Assembly (NCBI RefSeq): GCF_003429105.1
Contig: NZ_QVTD01000003.1
Location: 1,488,001 to 1,552,000, forward strand
Source: Peribacillus glennii
GTDB taxonomy: Bacteria > Bacillota > Bacilli > Bacillales > DSM-1321
Reading direction: 5' to 3'
Length of the DNA: 64,000 nucleotides
A program made the position numbers and the translations under genes. Numbering within the stretch: position 1 is the stretch's first letter; every line of letters starts with the position of its first letter. Below, piece after piece: positions 37,505 through 47,590 of the stretch. Under the pieces are notes generated by a model that ran no database searches, had not been told where the DNA came from, and saw nothing but the letters and a program-made list of their open reading frames with translations.

Positions 37505-40138
37505 CTATTTCGCATCAAACCATGTCGGTCCATAAGCATAATCCACTTTTAATGGCACCTTAAGTTCAATCGCCCGTTCCATTTCTTCCGGAACAATTTT
37601 CATTAACATTTCCAATTCCCCGCGCGGAGCCTCAAAAATCAGTTCATCATGCACCTGAAGCAAGAGACGGGCCTGCAAGTTTTCCTCTTCTAGGCGCTCG
37701 CTCATATTGATCATTGCAAGCTTGATGATATCTGCAGCACTTCCCTGGATTGGGGTATTCATGGCTGTTCTTTCTGCAAAGCTTCGCAAATTGAAATTGC
37801 GGCTTGTGATTTCCGGGATATATCTCCGCCTTTGAAGAAGCGTTGTTGAATATCCTTTTTTCTTGGCCTCATGGATGCTTTCCTTCATGTATTCCTGGAC
37901 ACCTGGAAAGCTTTCAAGATACTGGTCGATGAACTTCCCTGCTTCTTTTCTGGTTATGCCGAGGCTCTGCGATAAACCGTAGTCACTAATGCCATACACA
38001 ATTCCAAAGTTTACCGCCTTAGCATGACGGCGCATGTTTGGGGTTACTTCATCTTGGGAGACATGGAACACATCCATTGCTGTTTTTGTATGGATGTCCA
38101 TGTCGGCCCTGAACGCCTCAATCAGTCCTTCATCATTTGCAATATGGGCGAGCACACGCAGTTCGATTTGTGAATAGTCAGCCGCAAATATAATCCAGTC
38201 CTTTTCAGAAGGAATGAAAGCCTGCCTGATTTTCCTGCCTTCCTCAAGCCGTATCGGTATGTTTTGAAGGTTGGGATCCGTCGAGCTCAGGCGGCCGGTT
38301 GCCGTTAGTGCCTGGTTGAAACGGGTATGCACTTTGTGCGTCTTTTCATCAGCTACCTTTAAAAGTCCCTCGATATACGTAGACTTCAGCTTTCCTAGCT
38401 GACGGTAATGAAGAATTTCCCTTACCATTTCATGTTCATTTTCTAATTTTTCCAGTACATCAGCAGAGGTGGAATACCCGGTTTTTGTTTTCTTTACAAC
38501 CGGCAGCCCCAGCTTTTCAAATAAAATAACCCCTAACTGTTTTGGAGAGTTTATATTAAATGACTCCCCTGCGTGTTGATGAATCTTTTCTTCCGCCGCT
38601 TTCAGCCTTTGGGATAACTCCACACCCATTTCCTTCAGCCTGTCCACGTCGACTGTGACACCCTGCACTTCCATTTGAGCCAGTATAATGGCCAAAGGCA
38701 TCTCCAGTTCCGTGAACAATTGATACTGCTCATGTTCCTCAAGCTTTTTAACCATAGGTTCCATCATGTTGAATATTGCTTGGGATTTACGGGCCAGATG
38801 CTCACCGAGCCTGTCCTCTTCAGGCACTGAACGTTTCGCTCCTTTTCCGTAAAAAGCTTCATCGGATTGGATTTGAATGCCTCGTTGCGATTTGGCGATG
38901 GCTGCCACATCATCCACTGATTCCGAAGGGTCCAAAATATAAGAGGCAAGGAAAATATCAAAATCTACTCCTTTAAGCTCAATTCCCCTTCTTTTTAGGG
39001 CAACGATCGATCGTTTCGCATCAAAGACCGCTTTTCTCTTCGATTCGTCGCCAGCCCACGTTTTAAACACATCCGAACGAAGGGCTGCTTCCACGGGGAT
39101 ATAAAAATCCCCATTTTTATTGGACATCGATATGCCGATGATGTCTGCACGGTGGTAATTATCTTCCAATATTTCAATATACAAGGAGCTTTCTGCTGCG
39201 ATCAGGCTGGAAGTGATTTCTTCCACCTTTTCAAACTTGATATCCTCTTGGACAATATCACCTTCAGCTTCTGATGTGTCCTCCATTTTGTCAAGCAATG
39301 ACTGAAAGCCTAATTCCTTATACAAAGAAATCACTTTTGACTTGTCCATTCCGTTATAAACCGTGTCCCCAAGCTTTATTTCAATTGGAGCCTGCCTTGT
39401 AATCGTCGCAAGCTGTTTGCTTAACACGGCCGATTCTTTATGCTCTTCGATTTTTTCTTTTAACTTTTGCCCGCTTACCTCATCAATTGATTCCAGCAAA
39501 TTTTCAACCGTCCCGAATTGATGCAACAGTTTAAGGGCTGTCTTTTCCCCGACACCCGGTATTCCCGGGATGTTATCGGATGCATCTCCCATGAGGCCCT
39601 TCATATCGATAATCTGCCCAGGACCAATCCCATACTTTTCTTGAATATGTGCAGGAGTATAGACTTCGATATCGGTAATCCCTTTCCGCGTTATCCCCAC
39701 TGTAGTACTCGGTGAGGAAAGCTGTGTTAAATCCTTGTCTCCGGAAATGATTTTTACTTCAAAGCCCTCTTTCTCCGCCTGAAGTGACAGAGTCCCGATA
39801 ATATCGTCCGCCTCATAGTTCTCAAGCTCATATTGTGAAATCCCAAAGCGATCCAACAAATCCCGTATGAAAGGAAATTGTTCGGACAGCTCAGGAGGCG
39901 TCTTTTGGCGCCCGCCTTTATACTGCTTGAAAGAAGCATGGCGGAAAGTCGTTTTTCCTGCATCAAAGGCCACCAGCATATGGGTCGGTTTTTCCTCTTC
40001 AAGGATTTTGTTAAGCATCATGGTAAAGCCGTAAATGGAATTCGTATGGATTCCTTTATCATTATTAAGAAGCGGCAGCGCAAAAAAGGCCCGGTATGCG
40101 ATGCTGTTTCCATCAATCAGCACAATCTTTTTTTCCAA
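37505..40138 (-). CDS. polA: DNA polymerase I
   Basis: 877 aa. The 5'-3' exonuclease domain (1-290) has KIVLIDGNSIAYRAFFAL, GDKDLTQL and GDASDNIPGIPGVGEKTALKL. The central 3'-5' exonuclease-like domain (about 300-470) lacks the usual DxE (SLYIEILEDN in its place), so proofreading is probably absent, as in B. subtilis and B. stearothermophilus Pol I. The polymerase domain has DYSQIELRVLAHI, MRRHAKAVNFGIVYGIS and LLQVHDELIFEAP. It starts with TTG after AGGGGG; a longer frame upstream crosses a hairpin and is not used. Confidence 0.96.
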   Translation of the reverse strand: MEKKIVLIDGNSIAYRAFFALPLLNNDKGIHTNSIYGFTMMLNKILEEEKPTHMLVAFDAGKTTFRHASFKQYKGGRQKTPPELSEQFPFIRDLLDRFGISQYELENYEADDIIGTLSLQAEKEGFEVKIISGDKDLTQLSSPSTTVGITRKGITDIEVYTPAHIQEKYGIGPGQIIDMKGLMGDASDNIPGIPGVGEKTALKLLHQFGTVENLLESIDEVSGQKLKEKIEEHKESAVLSKQLATITRQAPIEIKLGDTVYNGMDKSKVISLYKELGFQSLLDKMEDTSEAEGDIVQEDIKFEKVEEITSSLIAAESSLYIEILEDNYHRADIIGISMSNKNGDFYIPVEAALRSDVFKTWAGDESKRKAVFDAKRSIVALKRRGIELKGVDFDIFLASYILDPSESVDDVAAIAKSQRGIQIQSDEAFYGKGAKRSVPEEDRLGEHLARKSQAIFNMMEPMVKKLEEHEQYQLFTELEMPLAIILAQMEVQGVTVDVDRLKEMGVELSQRLKAAEEKIHQHAGESFNINSPKQLGVILFEKLGLPVVKKTKTGYSTSADVLEKLENEHEMVREILHYRQLGKLKSTYIEGLLKVADEKTHKVHTRFNQALTATGRLSSTDPNLQNIPIRLEEGRKIRQAFIPSEKDWIIFAADYSQIELRVLAHIANDEGLIEAFRADMDIHTKTAMDVFHVSQDEVTPNMRRHAKAVNFGIVYGISDYGLSQSLGITRKEAGKFIDQYLESFPGVQEYMKESIHEAKKKGYSTTLLQRRRYIPEITSRNFNLRSFAERTAMNTPIQGSAADIIKLAMINMSERLEEENLQARLLLQVHDELIFEAPRGELEMLMKIVPEEMERAIELKVPLKVDYAYGPTWFDAK

Positions 40139-40156
40139 TCTTAATCCCCCTAACTT

Positions 40157-40186
40157 TAAAAAAAAGCTTGTCCAAAACCCGGACAA
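40157..40186 (-). terminator. terminator-like hairpin just upstream of the polA ribosome site
   Basis: Minus-strand TTGTCC / GGACAA with a 7-nt loop, followed within 3 nt by a run of eight or nine T. It ends only a few nt before the polA Shine-Dalgarno AGGGGG. It may be a second terminator for phoR or an attenuator in the polA leader. Confidence 0.55.
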
Positions 40187-40211
40187 AACCAAAAAGCCGT
40201 TATGATCCTTT

Positions 40212-40235
40212 TTATATTCTAACATGAGAATATAA
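40212..40235. promoter_or_regulatory. palindrome upstream of polA
   Basis: TTATATTCT-AACATG-AGAATATAA, a perfect 9-bp inverted repeat with a 6-nt centre, between the phoR terminator and polA. It could be an operator; no matching regulator is known to me. Confidence 0.4.
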
Positions 40236-40272
40236 CGAAAGAAAAATAACGGCCATCTTCAACTTTATTATG

Positions 40273-40308
40273 AAAAAGGTGAGGACGGGGTCGTGTCCTC
40301 ACCTTTTT
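40273..40308. terminator. terminator after phoR
   Basis: AAAAAGGTGAGGAC / GTCCTCACCTTTTT around an 8-nt loop, with T runs on both strands. It lies about 110 bp after phoR. Confidence 0.88.
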
Positions 40309-40420
40309 CGGCTCCTTGGATGAAGGGGTTTTCATAAGTTATTGTAAGCTCCTGATATTAAGGACGCTTGAATTATTTGTTAAAATAATGTAAATTACTT
40401 CAATTTACACGATTTCCCCT

Positions 40421-42193
40421 TCATTCCTTTACATTCTTATTAAAAATCACCGTAAAAGTCGTGCCCTTGCCTGGCTGGCTTTCAACGGATATCCTTCCTT
40501 TATGCGCTTCCACTATATGCTTCACGATTGCAAGCCCAAGGCCTGTGCCACCTGAATTTCGGCTTCTTGCCTTATCTACCCGGTAAAAACGCTCGAATAT
40601 ACGGGGCAATTCCTCTTTCTCAATCCCAATGCCGGTATCACGCACGACTGCTTTTACCGAATGGCGATCCTCAGCTACGCTTATATCCACCGATCCGCCT
40701 TGTCCTGTATAGTTCAATGCGTTCGTAATCAGGTTGATGAATATCTGCTTTACCCTGTACGAATCTCCATTGATCGTGATGGGATTTTTCGGGGCATGTA
40801 ACGTCAATGAAATATTTTTCTCATCCGCTTTTCCCTGAAGGATCGTACATGTCTCTTGAAGCAACTGGGGCAGATTCAAGCTCTCGATATTCAAGACGAA
40901 TTCCTGCTGCTCGATCTTTGACAAATCCAATAACTCCTGGATTAACGCCTGCATCCTGTCGCTTTCTTTTAAAATGATCGATAGGAAATGCTGCAATGCT
41001 TCTTCATCCTGCATGGCCCCGTCCAATAAGGTTTCGGAAAAACCTTTAATGGAAGTGATCGGTGTTTTCAGCTCGTGGGAAACATTTGCCACAAAGTCTT
41101 TTCTCACTTGCTCAAGCTTTTTTAATTCGGTGATATCATGTAAGACAACCAGGATACCTTTCCATTCATCATGGTTGCCAATGATTGGCGCCCCGTATAC
41201 TTCAAAGTGTTTTCGTTCAATTGCAAGGGGAATCAGGAGCTGGCGCTTAATGCTTTGTTCAATCATGAAAATTTCTTCAATAATATGAATGATTTCCTTA
41301 TGGCCGATCACTTCATAATATAACCTGTACAGAATATCTGACGCCCCAACATGAAAAAGTTCCTTATATTCACGGTTGATCAATGTAACATAGCCTTTGT
41401 TATCGATCAGCATGACACCGCTGCCGATATTTTCAATTAGCGTTTCAAGCCGGTCCTGCTGCATTTCCCTTGCAATCTCCATCTCCTGGAGGTTTCTTGC
41501 CAAAATATTGAGCGAGGTACTCAAGCCCCCTGCAACATCGGAACGGTCTTCGTATGTTCGGGCCCTGTAGTTCCCTTTGGCCAATTCGATAGCGGTCGTA
41601 GCGGCGGATTCAATCGGACGGATATATCTTATGGCGATCCTGCTTCCGATAATGATAATCGCAATAAGTGAAGCCCCGATGCTTCCGATCAGGATCCACC
41701 ACATTTGACGCTGCGCCTTTTGCATGACATCCATCTCATTGCTCAGAACTATATACCCTTCGACTCGATTATCCCTTTCGATCGCTTTCCAATAATAATG
41801 AAGGTCGGCAGAATCCTGGACCACTTCATACCCTTGCTTACCGGAGCCTTTGTTTTCCATGATCTGTCGCAATATGGCAGCATGGTTCCCCGGTTTGTTC
41901 TTTCTATTGGCATGGGAGTCATACAGCACTGTGCCATTTTCAGACAGGATGGTGAAATGGGATCCGAGCAAAGCCGTCAGTTCGGTTTTGCTGCCTCCTC
42001 TTAAAAAATTGTCGACGCCGCCATTCTCTTTTATATAATTAGATATAAAAAGCGTTTCTCTATGGGCTCTTTCATTAAAAAAATCCACGTAATGACTTTT
42101 AAATAATTGGCCCAGCAGCAGGCCGGCCGCTATTAAAACGACGGTGATCATGCTGATTAAAGTCAGAAGAAGCTTGGTCCTGAACTTGGTCAT
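40421..42193 (-). CDS. phoR: Phosphate-regulon sensor histidine kinase PhoR
   Basis: 590 aa membrane kinase that controls the phosphate-starvation response with PhoP. Membrane helices at about 8-28 and 165-188 enclose an extracytoplasmic sensor domain. These are followed by HAMP (about 190-240), PAS (about 250-355), the phospho-acceptor box [21 protein letters not shown] near 370, the N box [11 protein letters not shown] and the G boxes [24 protein letters not shown]. Its ATG overlaps the phoP stop by 4 nt. It is intact, unlike phoP. Confidence 0.94.
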   Translation of the reverse strand: MTKFRTKLLLTLISMITVVLIAAGLLLGQLFKSHYVDFFNERAHRETLFISNYIKENGGVDNFLRGGSKTELTALLGSHFTILSENGTVLYDSHANRKNKPGNHAAILRQIMENKGSGKQGYEVVQDSADLHYYWKAIERDNRVEGYIVLSNEMDVMQKAQRQMWWILIGSIGASLIAIIIIGSRIAIRYIRPIESAATTAIELAKGNYRARTYEDRSDVAGGLSTSLNILARNLQEMEIAREMQQDRLETLIENIGSGVMLIDNKGYVTLINREYKELFHVGASDILYRLYYEVIGHKEIIHIIEEIFMIEQSIKRQLLIPLAIERKHFEVYGAPIIGNHDEWKGILVVLHDITELKKLEQVRKDFVANVSHELKTPITSIKGFSETLLDGAMQDEEALQHFLSIILKESDRMQALIQELLDLSKIEQQEFVLNIESLNLPQLLQETCTILQGKADEKNISLTLHAPKNPITINGDSYRVKQIFINLITNALNYTGQGGSVDISVAEDRHSVKAVVRDTGIGIEKEELPRIFERFYRVDKARSRNSGGTGLGLAIVKHIVEAHKGRISVESQPGKGTTFTVIFNKNVKE

Positions 42194-42910
42194 TCCGCTC
42201 TGGGCTCCTCAAGCTTGTAGCCTAAACCCCTTATCGTCTTGATATAAAGTGGTTTCTTTGTGTTTTGTTCAATTTTTTCACGGAGGTGGGAAATATGGAC
42301 ATCAACGATCCTTGTATCGCCTGCAAAATCATAATTCCAGACAGCACTCAGCAACTGATCCCTTGTTAATACCCTGCCCTTATGCTTAGCGAGGTACAGT
42401 AGCAGTTCAAACTCCTTTGGTGTCAATTCCAGCAGATTCTCCTCAAAAAAAGGCTTCATACCGATCAGGATAGATCTGTAAATCGCCGAACTTCAGCCGC
42501 TCATCATCTTCTTCGGGCACGGCTTCCTTTAAATCTGATTGAATCTGGGAACGGCGTAGTATCGCCTTGACGCGCGCAACTACCTCACGGGGACTGAAGG
42601 GCTTGGTCATATAATCATCGGCACCTAGTTCCAGACCGAGCACTTTATCAAATTCATCGTCTTTTGCCGTAAGCATCAGAATCGGCACCATCACTTTTTG
42701 CTGCCGAAGCTGTTTGCATACTTCTATTCCGTCAAGCTTTGGAAGCATCAAATCCAAGACGATCAAATCAGGATTTATTTCTAATGCAAGGTTTTTGCCT
42801 TCCTCCCCATCCATTGCTGTGGCAACGGAATAACCGGCCTGTTCTAAATTGTATTGAAGCAGGGTCAGTATTGATTTTTCATCATCCACAACGAGAACTT
42901 TTTTTGCCAT
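42190..42910 (-). pseudogene. phoP: phoP response regulator, split by a one-base frameshift
   Basis: OmpR-family regulator of the phosphate regulon, here in two frames. The receiver part (42910 down to about 42446) has VVDDEKSILTLLQYNLEQAG, phospho-acceptor Asp in LIVLDLMLPKLDG and KPFSPREVVARVKAILRR, then ends YPDRYEAFF and a TGA. The DNA-binding part continues in another frame from [18 protein letters not shown] through [16 protein letters not shown] to the stop. The break is at a T7 run (42445-42451 plus strand): with T6 the frame reads GCC TTT TTT GAG GAG and restores the normal ~240-aa protein. Sequencing error, true mutation or slippage cannot be told apart here. Confidence 0.9.
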
Positions 42911-43061
42911 GGCTTCCTCCTGAAAATATAGTACCCCAATATATAATGTTAGCCTTCATCCACTATCATTATAATGAAAAAAAGTAGACAGGAAAACTTT
43001 TTTCACAAAGGTCCTACTTTGTGCCTGCATTTTGGGCCACAGGCGTTCAATCGCATAAAAC

Positions 43062-43164
43062 AAAGCGGCAGCTTTCTGAGGATGTGGGTCACACAGCGCT
43101 ACAGTACGTAGCGCACTTAACCTGTGTTCTGCCTAATTCAGGTATGAAAGTTTTTTTCATACCT
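43062..43164 (+). repeat. dispersed structured element, copy B
   Basis: Begins AAGCGGCAGCTTTCTGAGG and continues GATGTGGGTCACACAG. Outer stem ACACAG / CTGTGT, inner hairpin GCGCTAC / GTAGCGC, then TTCTGC, and a final hairpin GGTATGAAA / TTTCATACC. It lies between phoP and the terminators of the MaoC-like gene, antisense to both. Confidence 0.7.
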
Positions 43165-43167
43165 ATT

Positions 43168-43209
43168 AAAAAAAGATGTGTCATAAGGGCTGACCCCCTA
43201 TGACACATC
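43168..43209 (-). terminator. second terminator after the MaoC-like gene
   Basis: GATGTGTCAT / ATGACACATC with a structured 15-nt loop (AAGGG pairs with CCCCT in part), then seven T on the minus strand. Confidence 0.85.
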
Positions 43210-43211
43210 CC

Positions 43212-43234
43212 TTAAAAGCCTCCAGGCATAGGAG
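43212..43234 (-). terminator. first terminator after the MaoC-like gene
   Basis: GCCTCC / GGAGGC with a 7-nt loop and TTTTAAGG following on the minus strand; tandem with the next hairpin. Confidence 0.65.
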
Positions 43235-43265
43235 GCAGAGTGATCACTCTTTTGCAATTTTCTTT

Positions 43266-43739
43266 TTAAAAATTATCAAGAATGCTTCCGTCGGTAGAAG
43301 CGATTTGCTTGGGAGGGCACGCCTTCATGCTTCCTTTTAAAACGATTTCCTCTTCTTCATTAACACCGATAATGTCAATCTCAATAAAATGGTTTTCTCT
43401 ATTTACTCCTATTACTTCAAAAAAGAATGTTACAGTACCATAATGGTAGACAGGCTTTGGAAATTCCAGTTCCTGAGAAAGAATGTGGCTGCCGGGCCCC
43501 GGCAGATATTTAGAAATCGCTGAGGTGATAATTCCGACAAGCATAATGTTCGGAACAATCGGTTTAGTGTAGGACGTAAGTGAAGCGTAATCATGCTGGA
43601 TATAAAGAGGGTTAGCGTCATTGGTCAAACCGAGATACAATAGAAGGTCTTTATCTTCCATTTTTTCAGTGAGGGTCAATTTTTCCCCGATATTGATTTC
43701 TTCAATTTTCCTGCCGAGCTTCCTTTTCCTTAACAGCAT
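43266..43739 (-). CDS. MaoC-like hotdog dehydratase
   Basis: 157 aa with a hot-dog fold of the (R)-specific enoyl-CoA hydratase type. The catalytic region DLLLYLGLTNDANPLYIQHDYA near residues 31-52 has the Asp, and His takes the hydratase position (NDxNPxHxD-like with IQHD shifted). IVPNIMLVGIITSAISKYLPGPG follows. Substrate not evident; a variant catalytic motif makes hydratase activity uncertain. It lies between mdh and phoP. Confidence 0.75.
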   Translation of the reverse strand: MLLRKRKLGRKIEEINIGEKLTLTEKMEDKDLLLYLGLTNDANPLYIQHDYASLTSYTKPIVPNIMLVGIITSAISKYLPGPGSHILSQELEFPKPVYHYGTVTFFFEVIGVNRENHFIEIDIIGVNEEEEIVLKGSMKACPPKQIASTDGSILDNF

Positions 43740-43781
43740 TAACCTACCGTCTCCTTTACTAATCGCTTTTTACGGTTTAAA

Positions 43782-43850
43782 AAAAGAGGGTGCCCTGCAA
43801 TAATGGGGGCATCGAACCTCAACCCGATGACCATTTGGACATCCTCTTTT
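43782..43850 (-). terminator. long two-stem terminator after mdh
   Basis: Outer stem AAAAGAGGRTGYCC (43782-43795 with 43837-43850) and an inner stem pairing AATGG..CATCG (43802-43814) with CGATG..CCATT (43825-43835). Seven T follow on the minus strand. It is unusually large for a terminator. Confidence 0.8.
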
Positions 43851-43869
43851 AGCTACTGAAAAAGAATAA

Positions 43870-44808
43870 TTACTGAAGTACCTTCATGACGCTTTTTACA
43901 GATGCTGCGGATTTAGCAAGTGCCGCCTTTTCCTCTTCTGTAAGTTCAAGTTCGATGATTTGTTCGATACCGCCAGCTCCAAGGATCGTAGGGACTCCTA
44001 GATAAATTCCTTCAAAACCGTATTCCCCTTCAAGATAAGCTATGGAAGGAATCACACGGCGCTGGTCTTTAACGATCGCCTCTGCCATTTCAACAAGTGA
44101 AGCCGCAGGTGCGTAATAAGCGCTGCCGTTTCCAAGAAGGTTAACGATTTCGCCTCCTCCTTTGCGGGTGCGTTCCACAATCGCTTCCAAACGCTCGCGT
44201 GGAATAAGGGTTTCAAGAGGGATACCGCCTGCATAAGAATAGCGGACCAGCGGTACCATATCATCTCCATGGCCGCCCAGTACGAAGCCGGTAACATCTT
44301 TGACTGAAAGGTTTAGTTCCTGTGCAACGAAAGTACGGAAACGCGCTGTATCAAGAACCCCGGATTGCCCGATTACACGGTTTTTAGGGAAGCCGGATTC
44401 CTTGAATACAGTGTAAGTCATTGCGTCAACCGGGTTAGTAAGTACAATAATCGTAGTATTCGGCGAATGTTTTACGATTTCATGGGTAACTGATTTCATG
44501 ACCTTCTGGTTTGTCTGCACCAAGTCGTCACGGCTCATGCCTGGTTTGCGGGCAATGCCTGCAGTGATGATCACGATATCTGAATCAGCTGTTTCTGCGT
44601 AATTTGATGTTCCGATGATATTTGCGTCAAATCCCATGATAGGACTTGCTTCGAGCATATCAAGGGCTTTCCCTTTAGTTGGGTTTTCCGCTTGTGGGAT
44701 ATCCACCAGCACAACATCGCCAAGCTCTTTTTGAGCTAATAAAAAGGCAGTTGTGGCACCTGTAAATCCGCCACCGATAACAGAGATTTTTTTACGTTTC
44801 ATGGACAT
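43870..44808 (-). CDS. mdh: Malate dehydrogenase
   Basis: NAD-dependent TCA-cycle enzyme, 312 aa, of the LDH-like type found in Bacillus. Nucleotide-binding loop [18 protein letters not shown] (about 8-25), substrate arginines in [15 protein letters not shown] near 85, catalytic histidine in [18 protein letters not shown] near 180. The ATG follows AAGGAGGG. It is the third gene of citZ-icd-mdh. Confidence 0.97.
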   Translation of the reverse strand: MSMKRKKISVIGGGFTGATTAFLLAQKELGDVVLVDIPQAENPTKGKALDMLEASPIMGFDANIIGTSNYAETADSDIVIITAGIARKPGMSRDDLVQTNQKVMKSVTHEIVKHSPNTTIIVLTNPVDAMTYTVFKESGFPKNRVIGQSGVLDTARFRTFVAQELNLSVKDVTGFVLGGHGDDMVPLVRYSYAGGIPLETLIPRERLEAIVERTRKGGGEIVNLLGNGSAYYAPAASLVEMAEAIVKDQRRVIPSIAYLEGEYGFEGIYLGVPTILGAGGIEQIIELELTEEEKAALAKSAASVKSVMKVLQ

Positions 44809-44950
44809 GTCAGTTCCCTCCTTACGATTATGTAGAAATCTTACATTTTAAGCTATCCCCTTGCTGTGGTATATAGTAAAACCATCCGAATGCAAGCTTT
44901 TCAGCTGCATCCGGATGATTTTTTCAAATCCTATCGAATCCCAGTAAAAA

Positions 44951-46219
44951 TTAAAGGTTTTTGATCAATTCATCAGCAAATTCGGAGCATTTCACTTCAG
45001 TGGCACCTTCCATCAGGCGTGCAAAGTCATATGTTACAACTTTGGAAGAGATGGTCTTCTCAACTGAGCTTATGATGGATTTAGCAGCTTCCGTCCAGCC
45101 AAGGTGTTCAAGCATCAACACGCCTGAAAGAAGGACAGAAGATGGATTTACCTTATCAAGGCCTGCGTATTTAGGAGCAGTACCATGTGTAGCTTCAAAG
45201 ATCGCATGTCCAGTTTCATAGTTTATGTTAGCCCCTGGAGCAATACCGATACCGCCAACTTGTGCAGCAAGCGCGTCAGAAATGTAGTCACCATTCAGGT
45301 TCATTGTTGCCACTACATCAAATTCCTTTGGACGTGTAAGGATTTGCTGCAGGAAGATATCGGCAATGGAATCCTTGATGATGATTTTGCCCTCTGCTTC
45401 GGCTTCAGCCTGGGCTTTGTTTGCAGCCTCAGTACCTTGTTCTTCTTTAATGCGGTCATATTGGGCCCATGTGAACACTTTATCGCCGAATTCCTGTTCA
45501 GCCAGTTCATAGCCCCAATTTTTGAATGCCCCTTCTGTGAACTTCATAATATTTCCTTTATGTACCAAAGTCACGGACTTGCGCCCTTCTTTGATCGCAT
45601 AATTGATGGCAGCCCGCACAAGGCGTTGAGTCCCTTCTTCGGAAACCGGCTTGATTCCGATACCGGAAGTTTCAGGGAAACGAATTTTTGAAACACCCAT
45701 TTCATTTTGCAGGAAGGCAATTAATTTCTTTACTTCATCACTTCCGTTTGCATACTCGATACCTGCATAGATGTCTTCCGTGTTTTCACGGAAAATAACC
45801 ATGTCCGTATCCTCAGGGCGTTTGACCGGGGAAGGAACCCCATCGAAATAGCGCACTGGGCGCAAGCATGTAAACAGGTCAAGCTCCTGGCGAAGTGCAA
45901 CGTTCAATGAACGGATCCCGCCGCCAATCGGTGTGGTAAGCGGGCCTTTGATTGCAATTAGATACTCACTGATGACATCCAGTGTTTCCTTCGGAAGCCA
46001 TTCGCCTGTCTGGTTAAAAGCTTTCTCTCCAGCCAGCACTTCTTTCCAAACGATGCTCTTTTCACCGTTATATGCTTTCTCAACCGCTGCTTCAAGAACA
46101 CGTGAAGCTGCCGCCCAAATATCAGGGCCAATGCCGTCTCCTTCGATAAAAGGGATAACCGGGTTATTAGGTACCTGCAATGTACCATTCTCTACTGTAA
46201 TTTTTTCACCTTGTGTCAT
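44951..46219 (-). CDS. icd: Isocitrate dehydrogenase (NADP+)
   Basis: 422 aa, converts isocitrate to 2-oxoglutarate. [12 protein letters not shown] near 24, the phosphate-site segment [24 protein letters not shown] near 100-123, and [27 protein letters not shown] near 310-335 are the family signature. It lies between citZ and mdh. With aceA present in the same genome, isocitrate is a branch point between this enzyme and the glyoxylate shunt. Confidence 0.97.
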   Translation of the reverse strand: MTQGEKITVENGTLQVPNNPVIPFIEGDGIGPDIWAAASRVLEAAVEKAYNGEKSIVWKEVLAGEKAFNQTGEWLPKETLDVISEYLIAIKGPLTTPIGGGIRSLNVALRQELDLFTCLRPVRYFDGVPSPVKRPEDTDMVIFRENTEDIYAGIEYANGSDEVKKLIAFLQNEMGVSKIRFPETSGIGIKPVSEEGTQRLVRAAINYAIKEGRKSVTLVHKGNIMKFTEGAFKNWGYELAEQEFGDKVFTWAQYDRIKEEQGTEAANKAQAEAEAEGKIIIKDSIADIFLQQILTRPKEFDVVATMNLNGDYISDALAAQVGGIGIAPGANINYETGHAIFEATHGTAPKYAGLDKVNPSSVLLSGVLMLEHLGWTEAAKSIISSVEKTISSKVVTYDFARLMEGATEVKCSEFADELIKNL

Positions 46220-46332
46220 GTCTGTACCTCCATTTCAAATTCAAAGGTTAGTGGTTTTCTATAAACCATCTAACCTCTTTATCTCACAATTATTAATTTA
46301 CTATATAATCGCTAAATTAAAAAATAAAATTA

Positions 46333-47448
46333 TTATCTTTTTTCCACTGGTACATATTTTTGCATGCCAGGGCCAATATATTCAGCGCGAGGGCGGATCA
46401 AGCGATTGTTTTCGTATTGTTCAAGAATATGCGCCAGCCACCCTGATGTACGGCTAACAGCGAAAATTGGCGTAAACAGGTCATGGTCAATGCCAAGGCT
46501 GTGATATACGGAAGCTGAATAGAAATCCACGTTCGGCGGAAGATTCTTTTGGGAAGTGACCAAATCCTCAATTTTCACCGACATATCGTAGTATTTTGAC
46601 TGGCCGGTAAGTTCAGTCAGTTTTTTGGACATTTCTTTTAAATGCTTCGCGCGCGGATCCCCGTTGCGGTATACACGGTGTCCAAAGCCCATGATTTTTT
46701 CCTTGTTCTCCAATTTCCCGTTAATGTAGGAGTCTGCATTTTCTACTGTTCCGATTTCTGTAAGCATCTTCATTACCGCTTCATTAGCTCCGCCATGCAA
46801 TGGGCCTTTTAGCGCGCTGATTGCAGCGGTAAGCCCTGAATAGATGTCGGATAATGTAGCAACGGCAACTCGTGCTGTAAAAGTAGAAGCGTTTAATTCA
46901 TGATCTGCATGCAGCACCAAAGCTTTGTTAAAGGCTTCTTCTTCAATGGCCGTCGGTTCTTTGCCGCTCAGCATATATAAGAAGTTAGCCGCAAAGCTCA
47001 GGTCCGTACGGGGAGCAACAGGCTCAAGCCCCTTTCTGACACGGGCAAATGCTGTAACGATTGTGGGAATCTGCGCCTGCAGCCGGATTGCTTTCCGGTA
47101 GTTCGCATCTTCCGACATATCATCAGCTTGTTCATCATACAGGCCCAATAATGATATTGCTGTACGGAGAGCTGCCATCGGGTGTACCTTTTCAATCGGA
47201 TACATTTTGAAATGGTCAAGCACTTCCTTTGGCAGGCTGGCATTTTCAGCAAGCTGCTTAGTCAGCAGCTCCAATTCGCCGCTATTTGGAAGGCTTCTGT
47301 GCCATAATAAATAGATTACTTCCTCAAATGTAGCATTTTCAGCAAGATCATCGATATCATAGCCAACATAAGTCAACGTATCATCTATGATCGAACTGAT
47401 GGATGAAGTTGTTGCCACTATTCCTTCCAGACCCTTTGTTACTGACAT
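46333..47448 (-). CDS. citZ: Citrate synthase
   Basis: 371 aa, entry enzyme of the TCA cycle. Catalytic His and Asp lie in LHADHELNASTFTARV (near 217), GPLHGGANEAVMKML (near 255) and MGFGHRVYRNGDPRA (near 295). The ATG giving MSVTKGLEGI was chosen after AAGGAGAT; the open frame continues 33 codons upstream through a hairpin. First gene of citZ-icd-mdh. A cre site lies upstream. Confidence 0.96.
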   Translation of the reverse strand: MSVTKGLEGIVATTSSISSIIDDTLTYVGYDIDDLAENATFEEVIYLLWHRSLPNSGELELLTKQLAENASLPKEVLDHFKMYPIEKVHPMAALRTAISLLGLYDEQADDMSEDANYRKAIRLQAQIPTIVTAFARVRKGLEPVAPRTDLSFAANFLYMLSGKEPTAIEEEAFNKALVLHADHELNASTFTARVAVATLSDIYSGLTAAISALKGPLHGGANEAVMKMLTEIGTVENADSYINGKLENKEKIMGFGHRVYRNGDPRAKHLKEMSKKLTELTGQSKYYDMSVKIEDLVTSQKNLPPNVDFYSASVYHSLGIDHDLFTPIFAVSRTSGWLAHILEQYENNRLIRPRAEYIGPGMQKYVPVEKR

Positions 47449-47522
47449 ACAAAACATCTCCTTTTCTTGAATATTCCCCTTTTCCCTTGTCCCCCTGCCT
47501 GTAAAATTAGAGCGCTTCCAAC

Positions 47523-47547
47523 ATGGCGTTGAATTCAGCAACGCCAT
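47523..47547. other. hairpin in the citZ leader
   Basis: ATGGCGTTG / CAACGCCAT with a 7-nt loop, 75-99 nt before the citZ start. No T run follows, so it is not a terminator. In B. subtilis the citZ leader is a reported RNA target of aconitase; whether this stem plays that part is unknown. Confidence 0.5.
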
Positions 47548-47576
47548 TATGTAATACAGGAGGTAATGCTTTAAAA

Positions 47577-47590
47577 TGAAAGCGTTATCA
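47577..47590. promoter_or_regulatory. cre site (CcpA) upstream of citZ
   Basis: TGAAAGCGTTATCA fits the catabolite-responsive element consensus TGWAANCGNTNWCA at every position, 129 bp before the citZ start. CcpA-mediated repression of citZ is known in B. subtilis. Confidence 0.8.
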
